NCBI RefSeq assembly: GCF_000337575.1
Contig: NZ_AOIM01000013.1
Location: 62,001 to 126,000, forward strand
Origin: Natrialba hulunbeirensis JCM 10989
GTDB taxonomy: Archaea > Halobacteriota > Halobacteria > Halobacteriales > Natrialbaceae
Direction of reading: 5' to 3'
DNA length: 64,000 nt
Position 1 is the stretch's first letter. Each line of letters starts with the position of its first letter. Under the pieces are notes generated by a model. The model had not been told where the DNA came from. It searched no databases and worked only from the letters and a program-made list of their open reading frames with translations. Shown piece by piece: positions 34,737 through 43,684 of the stretch. Both the position numbers and the translations under genes were made by a program.

Positions 34737-35921
34737 ATGGGCCCACCAGACGACACTCCCGACACGGACGCCGAGGCAGAATCCACCTCCGACAGGGGTG
34801 ACGACACCAGCTACCACCGCCAGCTCGGCATCGGCGAGGCCGCCTTCGACGGCCTCCAACCCCATTTTCAGCAGCGAAACTACGAGGGACTCGAGTACCG
34901 TCACGTTCCGGACTACCGCCGCGGGGTCGAGCGCGGGACCGTCCTGATCGACGGCGAGATGGTACGGGGCTTTCCGAAGGTGCCCGGAACACTGGTACTC
35001 GAGACCGGCATTCCAACACAGTTCGACGAGCACGAGCGGATCGCCGTCGAAGAGAAGCTGAACGGCTACAACGTTCGTGTCGCCCGGATCGACGGAAAAC
35101 AGCTCGCGTTCTCCCGAAGCGGGATGGTCTGCCCGTTCACGACGCGCGTGCTCACACGGCTGGTCGACCTTGACGACCTGTTCGAGGAGCATCCCAACAC
35201 ACTGGTCTGCGGGGAGGTAATCGGCCCCGAAAATCCCTATACGGCACACGACTACCCCGGCGTCGACTCGATCGCGTTCCGGGCGTTCGACTGGCGTGAC
35301 CGGGAGTCTGGCGAGCCACTGCCAGTTCAGGAGCGCCGCGAGCGCTACGAGGCGTTGGGCGTCCCGCAAACGCCACTGTTCGAGGTCGTCAACGTTGGCA
35401 GCGCGGCCGCGAGCGTGCAGGAGATCATCCGCGAACTCGACGCCGAAGACCGCGAGGGAGTCATACTAAAATCGCTCGACGGAAACACGCTGCTCAAGTA
35501 CACGACCTCGTCGTCGACGAACTCGGATCTCGCGTACGCGTTCTCGCTCCCGTTCGACTACGGCCAGGCGTTCATGTTCCGCCGACTGCTCAGAGAGGGG
35601 TTCCAGACCGTTGAGTGGGGCGAAGACGACGAGGTCGCTCGCGAGCGCGCACACGAAGTCGGTGAATCGATCCTCTGCTCGATGCGAGAGGCGATCCAGA
35701 CGGTCGAGGACGGCGACGCCCTCGGCGAGCGCCACACTGTCCGTGCGAGCGACAAGACGATCGACGTGCTCTTCGAACACCTCCGCGGCCAGGGTCTCAC
35801 GATCGACATCGAAGACGACTCCCACGAGGACGGCGACCGCGTCGTGACGTTCTGTAAGCGGACGCCCTCCTCTAACGACACAATTCGGAACTATCTCGAT
35901 GGCCACGTCGTCCGCGAGTAG
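34737..35921 (+). CDS. ATP-dependent RNA ligase (archaeal Pab1020 type)
   Basis: The 394-residue protein has the nucleotidyltransferase motif I VEEKLNGYN, with catalytic Lys107, and further motifs LAFSRSGMVCPF, LVCGEVIGPENPY and EGVILKSLDG. This matches the archaeal ligase family exemplified by Pyrococcus Pab1020, which can circularise RNA. About 40 acidic residues precede the domain. Start ATG 34737 was chosen; an in-frame ATG at 34653 adds residues unlike the family. Its partner gene lies nearby on the minus strand. Confidence 0.92.
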   Translation: MGPPDDTPDTDAEAESTSDRGDDTSYHRQLGIGEAAFDGLQPHFQQRNYEGLEYRHVPDYRRGVERGTVLIDGEMVRGFPKVPGTLVLETGIPTQFDEHERIAVEEKLNGYNVRVARIDGKQLAFSRSGMVCPFTTRVLTRLVDLDDLFEEHPNTLVCGEVIGPENPYTAHDYPGVDSIAFRAFDWRDRESGEPLPVQERRERYEALGVPQTPLFEVVNVGSAAASVQEIIRELDAEDREGVILKSLDGNTLLKYTTSSSTNSDLAYAFSLPFDYGQAFMFRRLLREGFQTVEWGEDDEVARERAHEVGESILCSMREAIQTVEDGDALGERHTVRASDKTIDVLFEHLRGQGLTIDIEDDSHEDGDRVVTFCKRTPSSNDTIRNYLDGHVVRE

Positions 35922-35933
35922 CGGCGGTTGCTG

Positions 35934-36632
35934 TCAGCGTTGGTCCGTTTCTCCGATCTCGCGAATCCGATCCGCTCCTGCCGGAACGTAACCGCCGTGA
36001 TAGCAGAGCGTGTGTTCAACCTTGAGGTCGGCGAGCGTCGCGACAGACTCGAGTGCCTGTTCCATCTCAGGCGTAAACTCCGGTTTCGGACCGGCAAGTT
36101 GGTCGGCACCCTCTCCCGGACCGTCCGCGACCAGCGCGTCACCGGCGACCAGCAGCCCGCCGTCGGGGAAGTAAAGCGAGACGTGACCCGGCGCGTGTCC
36201 CGGCGTCTCGACGACCTCGAACGGGCCGGCAAGCGTCGGAACGCGAACGCCGCCAGCGAGTTCGATATCGACCGGTACCGGCGGATATCTGTCGTCGCCA
36301 CTACCCTTGATCGGGTCGCGCTCGCCCGTCACGTACGGCGTCTCCTCGCGGTGGGCCGCGACCACTGCGTCGGTGCGCTCGAGTAATCTCGCAAGCGCGC
36401 CCGCGTGATCACCGTCGTGGTGCGTGAGCACGACCAGCCAGATGTCCGTGAGGTCGTACTCGAGTGCCCGCAGGTGCGTTTCGATGGCGTCGACCGCGCC
36501 GGAGTCGGCGGGGCCGACGTCGAACAGGACGAGGCCGCGCTCGGTTTCGACGACCGCGGGCGTGATCGCGAGGTCCTGTCCGCCGTAGTCGACTGTGATC
36601 GGCAGTGCGTGCAAACCGGCATCAGTGTCCAT
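35934..36632 (-). CDS. MBL fold metallo-hydrolase
   Basis: The 232-residue protein has the metallo-beta-lactamase metal motif VLTHHDGDHAGAL (HxHxDH variant THHDGDH), a further His in TPGHAPGHVSLYFP, and Asp in LLVAGDALV. The pattern suits glyoxalase-II-like or lactonase-like enzymes with two metals; substrate unknown. It is convergent with the RNA ligase gene and divergent from the terpene-synthase-like gene. Confidence 0.88.
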   Translation of the reverse strand: MDTDAGLHALPITVDYGGQDLAITPAVVETERGLVLFDVGPADSGAVDAIETHLRALEYDLTDIWLVVLTHHDGDHAGALARLLERTDAVVAAHREETPYVTGERDPIKGSGDDRYPPVPVDIELAGGVRVPTLAGPFEVVETPGHAPGHVSLYFPDGGLLVAGDALVADGPGEGADQLAGPKPEFTPEMEQALESVATLADLKVEHTLCYHGGYVPAGADRIREIGETDQR

Positions 36633-36730
36633 GTGTGGCGGCTATGGGTCGCCGCCCCGATAGCTCTGCGGGGTTCTCTCACTGCACGACAGCGATGCAA
36701 CTAATACGGACAGTTTCCATTGGAAATACG

Positions 36731-37858
36731 ATGGAGAACGAGTCCACCATCGGACACCGCTCCCCGCTCGTCCCACCAGTTCCCGCGCTCGACAGCAAAA
36801 CGGATCCGATTACGGACCGAGAGCAGGATCCCGTCCCCGAATCGGTCACCGACACCGACCTTCTCGCACGCTACGAGGCAATCCTCGGGGATCGGGGGTA
36901 CTCGAGTTGGCGCTGGCTCTACAGCGCGTTTCCCGAGTTTCGGCTCTCGTGTGTCCCCGACGAGTATGGATCGAGAGTTCGGACGGCGAAACTACTCTCG
37001 ACGCTGTTCATTACGATCGCAGACGATGTTGCGGAACTGCACGACGACCGGGCCACGTTCGCACAGCTAGCGAACGTCCCGTTCGACAGCCAGCGCGCCG
37101 ACGCAGAACGCGCGGGGGTCGACGGTCCGGTGGTCGACCTCGCGATCGACGTCTGGTGTCGGTTTCGGGAACTGTACGACGCGAGCCCGCGTGCGGACGA
37201 ATTTGCCGACCTCCTCACGTTCGACCTGCGACAGGTGTTCGACGCCATCGAGTACTCGCTGCTCGCGAATCGCGACCCGGATCTCGTCTCAGAACAGGAG
37301 CTGTGGACCTACGACTCGTACAATATGATGGTGTACGTCCACGCCCTCACTGATCTGGCGAACGCGCCGACGTTCGACCGGGCGGAGCTCGCTTCGCTCC
37401 GGCAGGTGCTCGATAGAACCCAGCGCATGGCCCGGATCGGGAACTGGCTCGCGACCTGGCGGCGCGAACTCGCCGAGGGCGACTACAGTTCGGGCGTGGT
37501 CATCCGCGCGGTCGAAACGGGTGTGATCGAACGCGACGCGTTAGATGGGGTGTACTCGAGTCCAGGTAGTGAAACAGAGACGAATCAAGACACGGAGGCG
37601 CAGACAGACACGGGCACAAAGACAGACGCGGGTCGAGACACGGGAGCAGAACCAGCCCCAACAAAAGACGTTGACGCCCTCATCCAGGCGATCGAGGACT
37701 CCTCCGTCGAGGCTTACTTCCTCGACCGCTGGCACGTCGAGTGTGCCGACGCGGCGCGCTTCGACGACACGCTCGCGAGCGTGGACCTCGGAGCCTACCT
37801 CGACGGACTCCAGACCGTTCTGTGTTCCCACATCGGGAAACGGAACGCAGTGCGCTAG
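36731..37858 (+). CDS. candidate class I terpene synthase-like protein
   Basis: The 375-residue helical protein has both metal-binding motifs of class I terpene cyclases at family spacing. A DDxxE motif (IADDVAE, residues 98-102) is followed about 140 residues later by N238-x3-T242-x3-E246 in GNWLATWRRELAEGDYSSG, the NSE motif with the following Gly-Asp. Between them, EYSLLANRDPDLVSEQELWTYDSYNMM resembles the G-helix region of bacterial terpene synthases. Such enzymes cyclise prenyl diphosphates using three Mg ions. A Glu/Thr-rich repeat insert (residues about 279-307) lies near the C-terminus. The final Arg-Tyr is not evident. No prenyltransferase or P450 is adjacent. Confidence 0.62.
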   Translation: MENESTIGHRSPLVPPVPALDSKTDPITDREQDPVPESVTDTDLLARYEAILGDRGYSSWRWLYSAFPEFRLSCVPDEYGSRVRTAKLLSTLFITIADDVAELHDDRATFAQLANVPFDSQRADAERAGVDGPVVDLAIDVWCRFRELYDASPRADEFADLLTFDLRQVFDAIEYSLLANRDPDLVSEQELWTYDSYNMMVYVHALTDLANAPTFDRAELASLRQVLDRTQRMARIGNWLATWRRELAEGDYSSGVVIRAVETGVIERDALDGVYSSPGSETETNQDTEAQTDTGTKTDAGRDTGAEPAPTKDVDALIQAIEDSSVEAYFLDRWHVECADAARFDDTLASVDLGAYLDGLQTVLCSHIGKRNAVR

Positions 37859-37921
37859 TTGGGACGGTGGGTAGGAATGAGGCGTCAGGACTCGAGTGCC
37901 CCGCAGTCAGATGACAGCAGG

Positions 37922-39118
37922 TCAGGACTCGAGTGCGCCGTCGATCGCCTGCTCGAGGTCGCCGATCAGGTCGTCGACGTGCTCGATGCCGACCGAGACG
38001 CGGACGAGGCCGTCCGTGAGTCCCGCTTCGATGCGCTCCTCGCGCGGAATCGCGGCGTGGGTCATCGGCGCGGGCTGTTCGATCAGGCTCTCGACGCCGC
38101 CGAGACTCTCCGCGAGCGTGAATACCTCGGTGTTCGAGACGACCTCGCTCGCCTCCTCCAGGCTGGCGTCGAGTTCGAAGCTCAGCATGCCGCCGAAATC
38201 GGCCATCTGTTCGCTGGCGATCTCGTGGCCAGGATGGGACTCGAGTCCGGGGTAGTAGACGCGGTCGACGTCGGGGTGGTCGTCGAGCCACGCCGCGATG
38301 GCGCGGGCGTTCTCGCAGTGGCGGTCCATCCGGACGGGAAGCGTCTTGGTGCCACGGAGGACGAGGAAGCTCTCGAAGGGACCGGGCGTCGCGCCGACGG
38401 CGTTCTGGTAGAAACCGAAGCGCTCGTCCAGTTCTTCGTCGTTCGTGAGGAGTGCACCGCCGACGACATCCGAGTGACCGCCGAGGTACTTCGTCAGCGA
38501 GTGCGAGACGATGTCAGCGCCGAGGTCGAGTGGCTGCTGGAGGTACGGCGTCGCGAAGGTGTTGTCGATCGCACAGAGTGCGTCGTGCTCGTGGGCGATG
38601 TCCGCCGCACCCGCGATATCGACGATCGACATGAGCGGATTCGTCGGCGTCTCGAGCCAGAGCAGTTCCGTGTTCTCCTGGAAGGCCGCGTCGATGGCGT
38701 CGAGATCGGTCATATCGACGAACGAGAACTCGATGTCGTACTCCTCGTACACCTGCGTGAAGATGCGGTGGGTGCCGCCGTAGACGTCGTTGCCCGTGAC
38801 GACGTGGTCGCCGGCCTCGAGCAGGTTGAGAACGGTGTTGATCGAGGCCATCCCACTCGCGAACGCGCGGCCGTACTCGGCGTTCTCGAGGCTCGCGAGG
38901 TTTGCCTCGAGGTCAGACCTGGTTGGGTTGCCGGTTCGCGAGTACTCGTAGCCGCGGTGGTCTCCCGGGGCGTCCTGCTCGTACGTCGAGTTTGCGTGGA
39001 TCGGCGTCATCAGCGCGCCAGTCTCTTCGTCGGGCTCCTGGCCGGCGTGAATCGAGCGCGTTTCGATCCGGAACTGGTCTGTGTCGGCGTCGACGTTGGC
39101 AGCAGCGTCGTCGTCCAT
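37922..39118 (-). CDS. PLP-dependent transsulfuration enzyme (cystathionine gamma-synthase family)
   Basis: A 398-residue Cys/Met metabolism enzyme with [40 protein letters not shown], and [17 protein letters not shown], where the Lys binds PLP. It likely forms or cleaves cystathionine in sulfur amino acid interconversion. The cystathionine gamma-synthase and gamma-lyase activities are not separable by eye. Methionine synthase genes lie 6.6 kb away on the other strand. ATG 39118 chosen; the upstream in-frame extension is unlike the family. Confidence 0.9.
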   Translation of the reverse strand: MDDDAAANVDADTDQFRIETRSIHAGQEPDEETGALMTPIHANSTYEQDAPGDHRGYEYSRTGNPTRSDLEANLASLENAEYGRAFASGMASINTVLNLLEAGDHVVTGNDVYGGTHRIFTQVYEEYDIEFSFVDMTDLDAIDAAFQENTELLWLETPTNPLMSIVDIAGAADIAHEHDALCAIDNTFATPYLQQPLDLGADIVSHSLTKYLGGHSDVVGGALLTNDEELDERFGFYQNAVGATPGPFESFLVLRGTKTLPVRMDRHCENARAIAAWLDDHPDVDRVYYPGLESHPGHEIASEQMADFGGMLSFELDASLEEASEVVSNTEVFTLAESLGGVESLIEQPAPMTHAAIPREERIEAGLTDGLVRVSVGIEHVDDLIGDLEQAIDGALES

Positions 39119-39267
39119 ACAGAGCAAGGCGTTGCGCGGTCGGATTATTGTTACTGTTACGCTCACGGCGACTGTTGCGAGTGGATACCGCCTCGTCGTC
39201 CCATGTCGTCGGTTCGTGTGGGAACCGTCGACATTCGAACGGGCCGAACTGCAGCGAAAGACGTGCG

Positions 39268-39275
39268 TTTTATAA
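39268..39275 (+). promoter_or_regulatory. TATA element of the L21e operon
   Basis: tttataac lies about 30 nt before ATG 39305, consistent with leaderless or near-leaderless transcription of the ribosomal operon. Confidence 0.55.
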
Positions 39276-39304
39276 CCATCACCGGTCAAGACGGGCGTAC
39301 GACT

Positions 39305-39613
39305 ATGCCGAAATCTAATGGCCCTCGTCAGGGAACCCGGAACAAGCTATCCAACAGTCCACGAGACCGCGGTGCCTCGCCGCCACAGCGTGCGATTCAG
39401 CAGTATGAGGTCGGTGAAAAGGTCCACCTGAAGATCGACCCAAGCGTTCACAAGGGACGCTTCCACCCACGCTTCGACGGCCACACCGGCGAAGTCATCG
39501 GTACGCAGGGCGACGCCTTCAAGGTCGAGATCAACGACGGTGGCAAGGATAAAACGCTCATCGTCACCGCAGCACACATGCGCGCCCAGGACCGCTCGGA
39601 AGAGCGTGTCTGA
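39305..39613 (+). CDS. rpl21e: 50S ribosomal protein L21e
   Basis: The product [23 protein letters not shown]...ends near ARDRSEERV and matches archaeal/eukaryotic ribosomal protein L21e: basic N-terminus for rRNA contact, then the [30 protein letters not shown]3-like fold. It is the first gene of a conserved archaeal cluster with rpoF, DUF655 and ksgA. Length about 102 aa is normal. Confidence 0.95.
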   Translation: MPKSNGPRQGTRNKLSNSPRDRGASPPQRAIQQYEVGEKVHLKIDPSVHKGRFHPRFDGHTGEVIGTQGDAFKVEINDGGKDKTLIVTAAHMRAQDRSEERV

Positions 39614-39646
39614 GACCGCACAGCCCCCTCGAACACAGACACCACT

Positions 39647-40003
39647 ATGACGATCTTCAAAGAGATCGTCGACGAGGAGTTCCTGACGGTCTCGGAGACG
39701 AAGGAGCTGCTCGCCGACATCGAAGCCGACCGCGCACTGGACGAGGAGCGGGAACTGCCGTACGAACTCGCGCGAGCGATCGACCACGTCAACCAGTTCA
39801 CCGTCCTCGAACCCGACGACGCACAGGACCTCGTCACCGATCTGCAGGAGATCGAAAAGGTCGACGAACCGACTGCGTACAAGATCGCCAACCTGCTGCC
39901 GCGCAACCGGAGCGAACTGCGTTCGGTCTACGCACAGCAGCGCTACTCGCTCTCCGGCGAGGAACTCGACGACATTCTCAACGTCGTCGCGAAGTACGCC
40001 TAA
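39647..40003 (+). CDS. rpoF: RNA polymerase Rpb4/RpoF subunit
   Basis: A 118-residue helical protein matching archaeal RpoF: MTIFKEIVDEEFLTVSETKELL, ARAIDHVNQFTVL and AYKIANLLPRNRSEL. It forms the stalk of archaeal RNA polymerase with RpoE (Rpb7). It is 33 bases downstream of L21e, in the classic order. Tandem small helical repeats and no HRDC extension, as usual. Confidence 0.94.
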   Translation: MTIFKEIVDEEFLTVSETKELLADIEADRALDEERELPYELARAIDHVNQFTVLEPDDAQDLVTDLQEIEKVDEPTAYKIANLLPRNRSELRSVYAQQRYSLSGEELDDILNVVAKYA

Positions 40004-40082
40004 GCGATCACCACCCGATCGAACGATCGAACGACGGGGGGCCGACACACTGCTGCAGCGCTCGCTGCAAGCGGGCCGACTC

Positions 40083-40090
40083 TTTAAGTA
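40083..40090 (+). promoter_or_regulatory. TATA-like element before DUF655 gene
   Basis: tttaagta ends 24 nt before ATG 40114 in a 110-base gap after rpoF. This would let DUF655 have its own promoter besides read-through. Confidence 0.4.
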
Positions 40091-40113
40091 CGCCGTACCC
40101 GTATCGCCTGACA

Positions 40114-40710
40114 ATGAGCGAAGTCGATAGCGATGGGACGGACGTTCGGCGCGCGGTCGTGTTGGACTACCTCGCACATGGCCTCTCCGACGATGGGCGA
40201 CCACAGTACGCAAAGTCGCCTGCAGGCTACGCCCTCGGCACGACGGACTTCCAGCTCTACGAAGTCGCCTTCGACGAGGACGAACGCCTCACCATCGGCA
40301 GCGAGGTCGTCGTCGAACCCGCGTCCGAACGCGACATCGTCACCGAGAGCAACCGCGTCGAGTACGAGGACCTCTCCTCGGGCGCCCAGTCGGAACTCGA
40401 GTACGTCGTCGCTGACCTCGTCGAGGAAGACGAACAGCGCTTCGTCGACTTCTACAACGACGCCCAGCCGATCACGCTGCGACTCCACCAGCTTAATCTC
40501 CTCCCTGGGATCGGAAAGAAACTCCGCAACGGGATCCTCGACGAGCGAAAGCGCAAACCGTTCGAGAGCTTCGAGGACCTCTCTGAGCGTGTCTCCGGCC
40601 TCCACGACCCGGATGAGATTATCGTCGAGCGCATCATTCAGGAGTTGCGCGACGAGGATCTGAAGTACCAGACGTTCGTCGGACGTCGTGAGCAAGAGCA
40701 GAATCAGTAA
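40114..40710 (+). CDS. DUF655 protein (HhH domain)
   Basis: The 198-residue protein matches archaeal DUF655. An N-terminal beta region (YALGTTDFQLYEVAFDEDERLTIGSEVVVEP) resembles an OB-like fold. A C-terminal helix-hairpin-helix (LLPGIGKKLRNGILDERK) suggests RNA or DNA binding. It lies between rpoF and ksgA, the order conserved in archaea, hinting at a ribosome-assembly role. The exact function is unknown. Confidence 0.9.
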   Translation: MSEVDSDGTDVRRAVVLDYLAHGLSDDGRPQYAKSPAGYALGTTDFQLYEVAFDEDERLTIGSEVVVEPASERDIVTESNRVEYEDLSSGAQSELEYVVADLVEEDEQRFVDFYNDAQPITLRLHQLNLLPGIGKKLRNGILDERKRKPFESFEDLSERVSGLHDPDEIIVERIIQELRDEDLKYQTFVGRREQEQNQ

Positions 40711-40869
40711 GGTTGGGAGACGACGAAACGGCGCGACGCGACAGTGCGACGACCGGCAGTAGCCGAGGGCCGACATCACGGCAGTCCGATCACAGCAGTC
40801 CGATCACGGGCGTATCACCGTACCCTGTTCTTGGCCGTGACTCAGCACACGATAGCGAAGCGTATCACG

Positions 40870-41418
40870 TCACGGACCAGACCGTCGATTCTGTGTTGCA
40901 GACTGCTCCTCTGGTGCTGCAGACTGCTCTTCCCGCGCGCCAGACTGCTCGTTTCGGTCAGTAGACTGCTCTTGTGACGACTCCGAAGATTGCTCCACGA
41001 TCGTGAGCCAGAACTCCTCGACCGACTGGACGAACTCGAGAAACTCGTCCGCCGAGACCGGCTTCTGGAGGTAGTCATCCGCCTCGATGTCGTGGGATTT
41101 GACGATCTTTTCGCCCGTACTCGAGCTGGTCAGGACGACGACGGGGATCTCACACAGCACCGGTTCACCCTTCAACTCCGCGAGTACGTCGAAGCCAGTC
41201 GTTCTGGGGAGTTGCGGTTCGAGGAGGATCAGGTCGGGCGTCGGCTCGTCCGCGTAGGGCCCACGCTGGTGGACGAAGTCGAGTGCAGACTCGCCGTCGG
41301 TGACCGTGTGAATCGTGTTAGTCAAGTTGGCGTCCCGGAACGATTCGGTAAAGAGACGGGAGTCACCGGGGTTTGGCTCGATGAGCAAGATGTCGATCGG
41401 ACTGTCTGCGGCCGTCAT
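40870..41418 (-). CDS. receiver-domain protein with Glu at the phosphorylation site
   Basis: A 182-residue protein: a CheY-like receiver (residues 1-135) and a Glu/Gln/Ser-rich tail with EQS repeats. The acidic pocket is E14-P15 (LLIEPNPGDS) instead of a double acid, and the phospho-acceptor is Glu67 (LILLEPQLPRTTG) rather than Asp. Thr97 (VVLTSSS) and Lys119 (YLQKP) are kept. Asp-to-Glu can mimic phosphorylation, so the protein may be locked on. It is encoded on the opposite strand between DUF655 and ksgA. ATG 41418 removes a non-receiver extension to 41679. Confidence 0.82.
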   Translation of the reverse strand: MTAADSPIDILLIEPNPGDSRLFTESFRDANLTNTIHTVTDGESALDFVHQRGPYADEPTPDLILLEPQLPRTTGFDVLAELKGEPVLCEIPVVVLTSSSTGEKIVKSHDIEADDYLQKPVSADEFLEFVQSVEEFWLTIVEQSSESSQEQSTDRNEQSGAREEQSAAPEEQSATQNRRSGP

Positions 41419-41541
41419 TACAGTGCGTTCCCACCGAGAGAATAAAACAACGTGGGTCGACCGGAAGCGACGCACCACCGGTGGCCGAACCGGACACCAC
41501 GAGACGGTGCGTTTACACCATTGCCACCCATACCGCCGGCA

Positions 41542-42399
41542 ATGAGAGACCCAGACGGACTGATCGCCCGCGCGGGCGTCCGGGGCGATCCGAACCGCGA
41601 TCAACACTTTCTCGTCGACGATCGCGTCCTCGACCGACTGCCGACCTACCTCACAGCGATCGACGCCGACACGAGCCACGTCCTCGAGATCGGCGGCGGG
41701 ACCGGCGTGCTGACCGACCGCCTACTCGAGACAATCGGCGCGGACGACCACCTCACCGTCGTCGAGCGAGATCCACCGCTCGCCGAGTTCCTGCAAGAGG
41801 AGTTCAGCGATGCGATCGACGCGGGTCGCCTGACCGTGATCGAGGGCGATGCACTCGAGGTCGACCTCCCCGAGTTCACGTCGTCGGTGTCGAATCTTCC
41901 CTACGGCGTCTCGAGCGAGATCACGTTCCGCCTGCTGCCCGAGCAGCGCCCGCTCGTGTTGATGTTTCAGCAGGAGTTTGCAGAGCGAATGGTCGCGGAG
42001 CCGGACACCTCGGAGTATGGCCGGCTCTCGGTGTCCACCCAGCACTACGCCGACGCCGAACTCGTCGAGTCGATTCCGAAGGAGGCGTTCTCGCCGGCGC
42101 CAGCGGTCCAGAGCGCGGTCGTTCGGCTGGTGCCCCGAGAGCCGGACTACGACGTAGAGAACGAGGCGTTCTTCCTCCGGTTCGTGAAGGCGCTATTCAC
42201 GCAGCGGCGCAAGACGATCCGCAACGGGATTCGGAACACGGCCCACATTTCGGGGCTCCAGGACCCCGACGCAGTCGTCGACGCGGCAGCCGAGGACGTG
42301 CTCCAGAAGCGCGCCGGCGCGATGGCACCGGCCGAGTTCGCCGCGCTCGCGGAACTCGCGAGCGAGGTCGGAGAACCAACCCTGGAATCGGAGTCCTGA
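41542..42399 (+). CDS. ksgA: 16S rRNA adenine dimethyltransferase KsgA/RsmA
   Basis: The 285-residue protein has the KsgA N-terminus (RGDPNRDQHFLVDDRVLDRL), motif I VLEIGGGTGVLTDRLLE, and the catalytic NLPYGVSSEITFRLL (NxPY). It dimethylates two adjacent adenines in the terminal helix of 16S rRNA during small-subunit assembly. A C-terminal helical domain (FTQRRKTIRNGIRNT) fits the family. ATG 41542 is standard. Confidence 0.95.
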   Translation: MRDPDGLIARAGVRGDPNRDQHFLVDDRVLDRLPTYLTAIDADTSHVLEIGGGTGVLTDRLLETIGADDHLTVVERDPPLAEFLQEEFSDAIDAGRLTVIEGDALEVDLPEFTSSVSNLPYGVSSEITFRLLPEQRPLVLMFQQEFAERMVAEPDTSEYGRLSVSTQHYADAELVESIPKEAFSPAPAVQSAVVRLVPREPDYDVENEAFFLRFVKALFTQRRKTIRNGIRNTAHISGLQDPDAVVDAAAEDVLQKRAGAMAPAEFAALAELASEVGEPTLESES

Positions 42400-42513
42400 C
42401 CGAGCGATGTGGGCCGAACCGACTCGATCTGTCTCACGGGCGATGCGACGCGCGCCTGACCGACGGATACTCAAAGCTGTACGAACGAGAGAGTCGAGAG
42501 ACCGACGATAGCT

Positions 42514-43683
42514 ATGGATGCCGGACTATCGGGCTTCGACTGGCTCGCAGAGACGTTCCAGGCGACCGAACTCAGGGTCGCCATCACCGTCGCAGCGGCC
42601 GGACTCCTGCTCGCGGTATTGCTCACCTACAGGCGGCTACAAGCCTGGATTAGCAACCGGAGCCGGCCGCTGTACGGCGATATCGTCTCGACAGTCGTGC
42701 TCACCGGGACCTGTATTCTCTCGCTCGCAATCGTCCTCGGCGTCTGGGGACAGACGGACGAAATATACGAACTCTCGAGTCGCCACGATTTGAGCGGTGC
42801 GGTCGTCGCACAGGCGATCGTCTCGTTTATCCTGATCGTCGGCGCGTTCATCGTCACGCGATTCGTCAAGCGCGTGCTGGACGAGGTGCTCGGCTCCGCG
42901 TCGGCTGTGACGGACCACCAGCGCGAGGTCACCCACCGCATCTCGCAGGTCATCATCTGGTCGGTTGCGGTCGTGATGATCCTCGGCGTCTGGGTCGACG
43001 ACCTCGGCGGCCTCCTCGTCGGTGCCGGCTTCCTCGGCATCGTCGTCGGGATGGCCGCCCAGCAGGTCCTCGGCACCGTCCTCGCCGGCTTCGTCCTGAT
43101 GTTCGCCCGCCCGTTCGAGATCGGCGACTGGATCGAAGTCGAGGACAACCAGGGGATCGTCACCGACATCTCGATCGTCAACACGCGCATCCGATCGTTC
43201 GATGGCGAGTACATCATGATCCCCAACGATGTCATCTCCTCGAGTATGGTGACGAACCGCTCGAAACGCGGACGCCTCCGTGTCGAAATCGACGTCGGTG
43301 TGGACTACGACGCCGACATCGAACGCGCCGCCGAACTCGCCGAGGAAACCATCGACGACCTCGAGCGGCCGCTCTCCGCGCCGGGGCCGCAGGTCATCAC
43401 CAAACAGTTCGGTGACTCCTCGGTCGTGCTCGGCGTCCGCTTCTGGATCGATAAGCCGAGCGCCAGGCGGTATACGCAGACCCAGACCGCCGCAATCAAC
43501 GCGATCAAGGAGGCCTTCGACGAGGAAGGAATCGGCATCCCGTACCCACAGCGAGAGCTCTCGAGTCGCCCCGACACCGACGTGCCCCTCGCGGGCGTTG
43601 GCGCGACACCGGATGGAACCTCGTCGACGGGCGACGAAAGTGACGGAACGGAGTACCAGATGACCGAACCGGAGGACCGCTGA
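42514..43683 (+). CDS. mechanosensitive ion channel, MscS family
   Basis: The 389-residue protein has four to five N-terminal helices. A TM3/pore region GFLGIVVGMAAQQVLGTVLAGFVLMFARPFEIGDWIEV leads into the MscS beta domain (DISIVNTRIRSFDGEYIMIPNDVISSSMVTNRS). These channels open under turgor and protect cells in osmotic downshift, relevant to halophiles. A Ser/Asp/Glu-rich tail follows. Its stop is one base from the next ATG, so it is coupled with the methyltransferase. Confidence 0.92.
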   Translation: MDAGLSGFDWLAETFQATELRVAITVAAAGLLLAVLLTYRRLQAWISNRSRPLYGDIVSTVVLTGTCILSLAIVLGVWGQTDEIYELSSRHDLSGAVVAQAIVSFILIVGAFIVTRFVKRVLDEVLGSASAVTDHQREVTHRISQVIIWSVAVVMILGVWVDDLGGLLVGAGFLGIVVGMAAQQVLGTVLAGFVLMFARPFEIGDWIEVEDNQGIVTDISIVNTRIRSFDGEYIMIPNDVISSSMVTNRSKRGRLRVEIDVGVDYDADIERAAELAEETIDDLERPLSAPGPQVITKQFGDSSVVLGVRFWIDKPSARRYTQTQTAAINAIKEAFDEEGIGIPYPQRELSSRPDTDVPLAGVGATPDGTSSTGDESDGTEYQMTEPEDR

Positions 43684-43684
43684 G

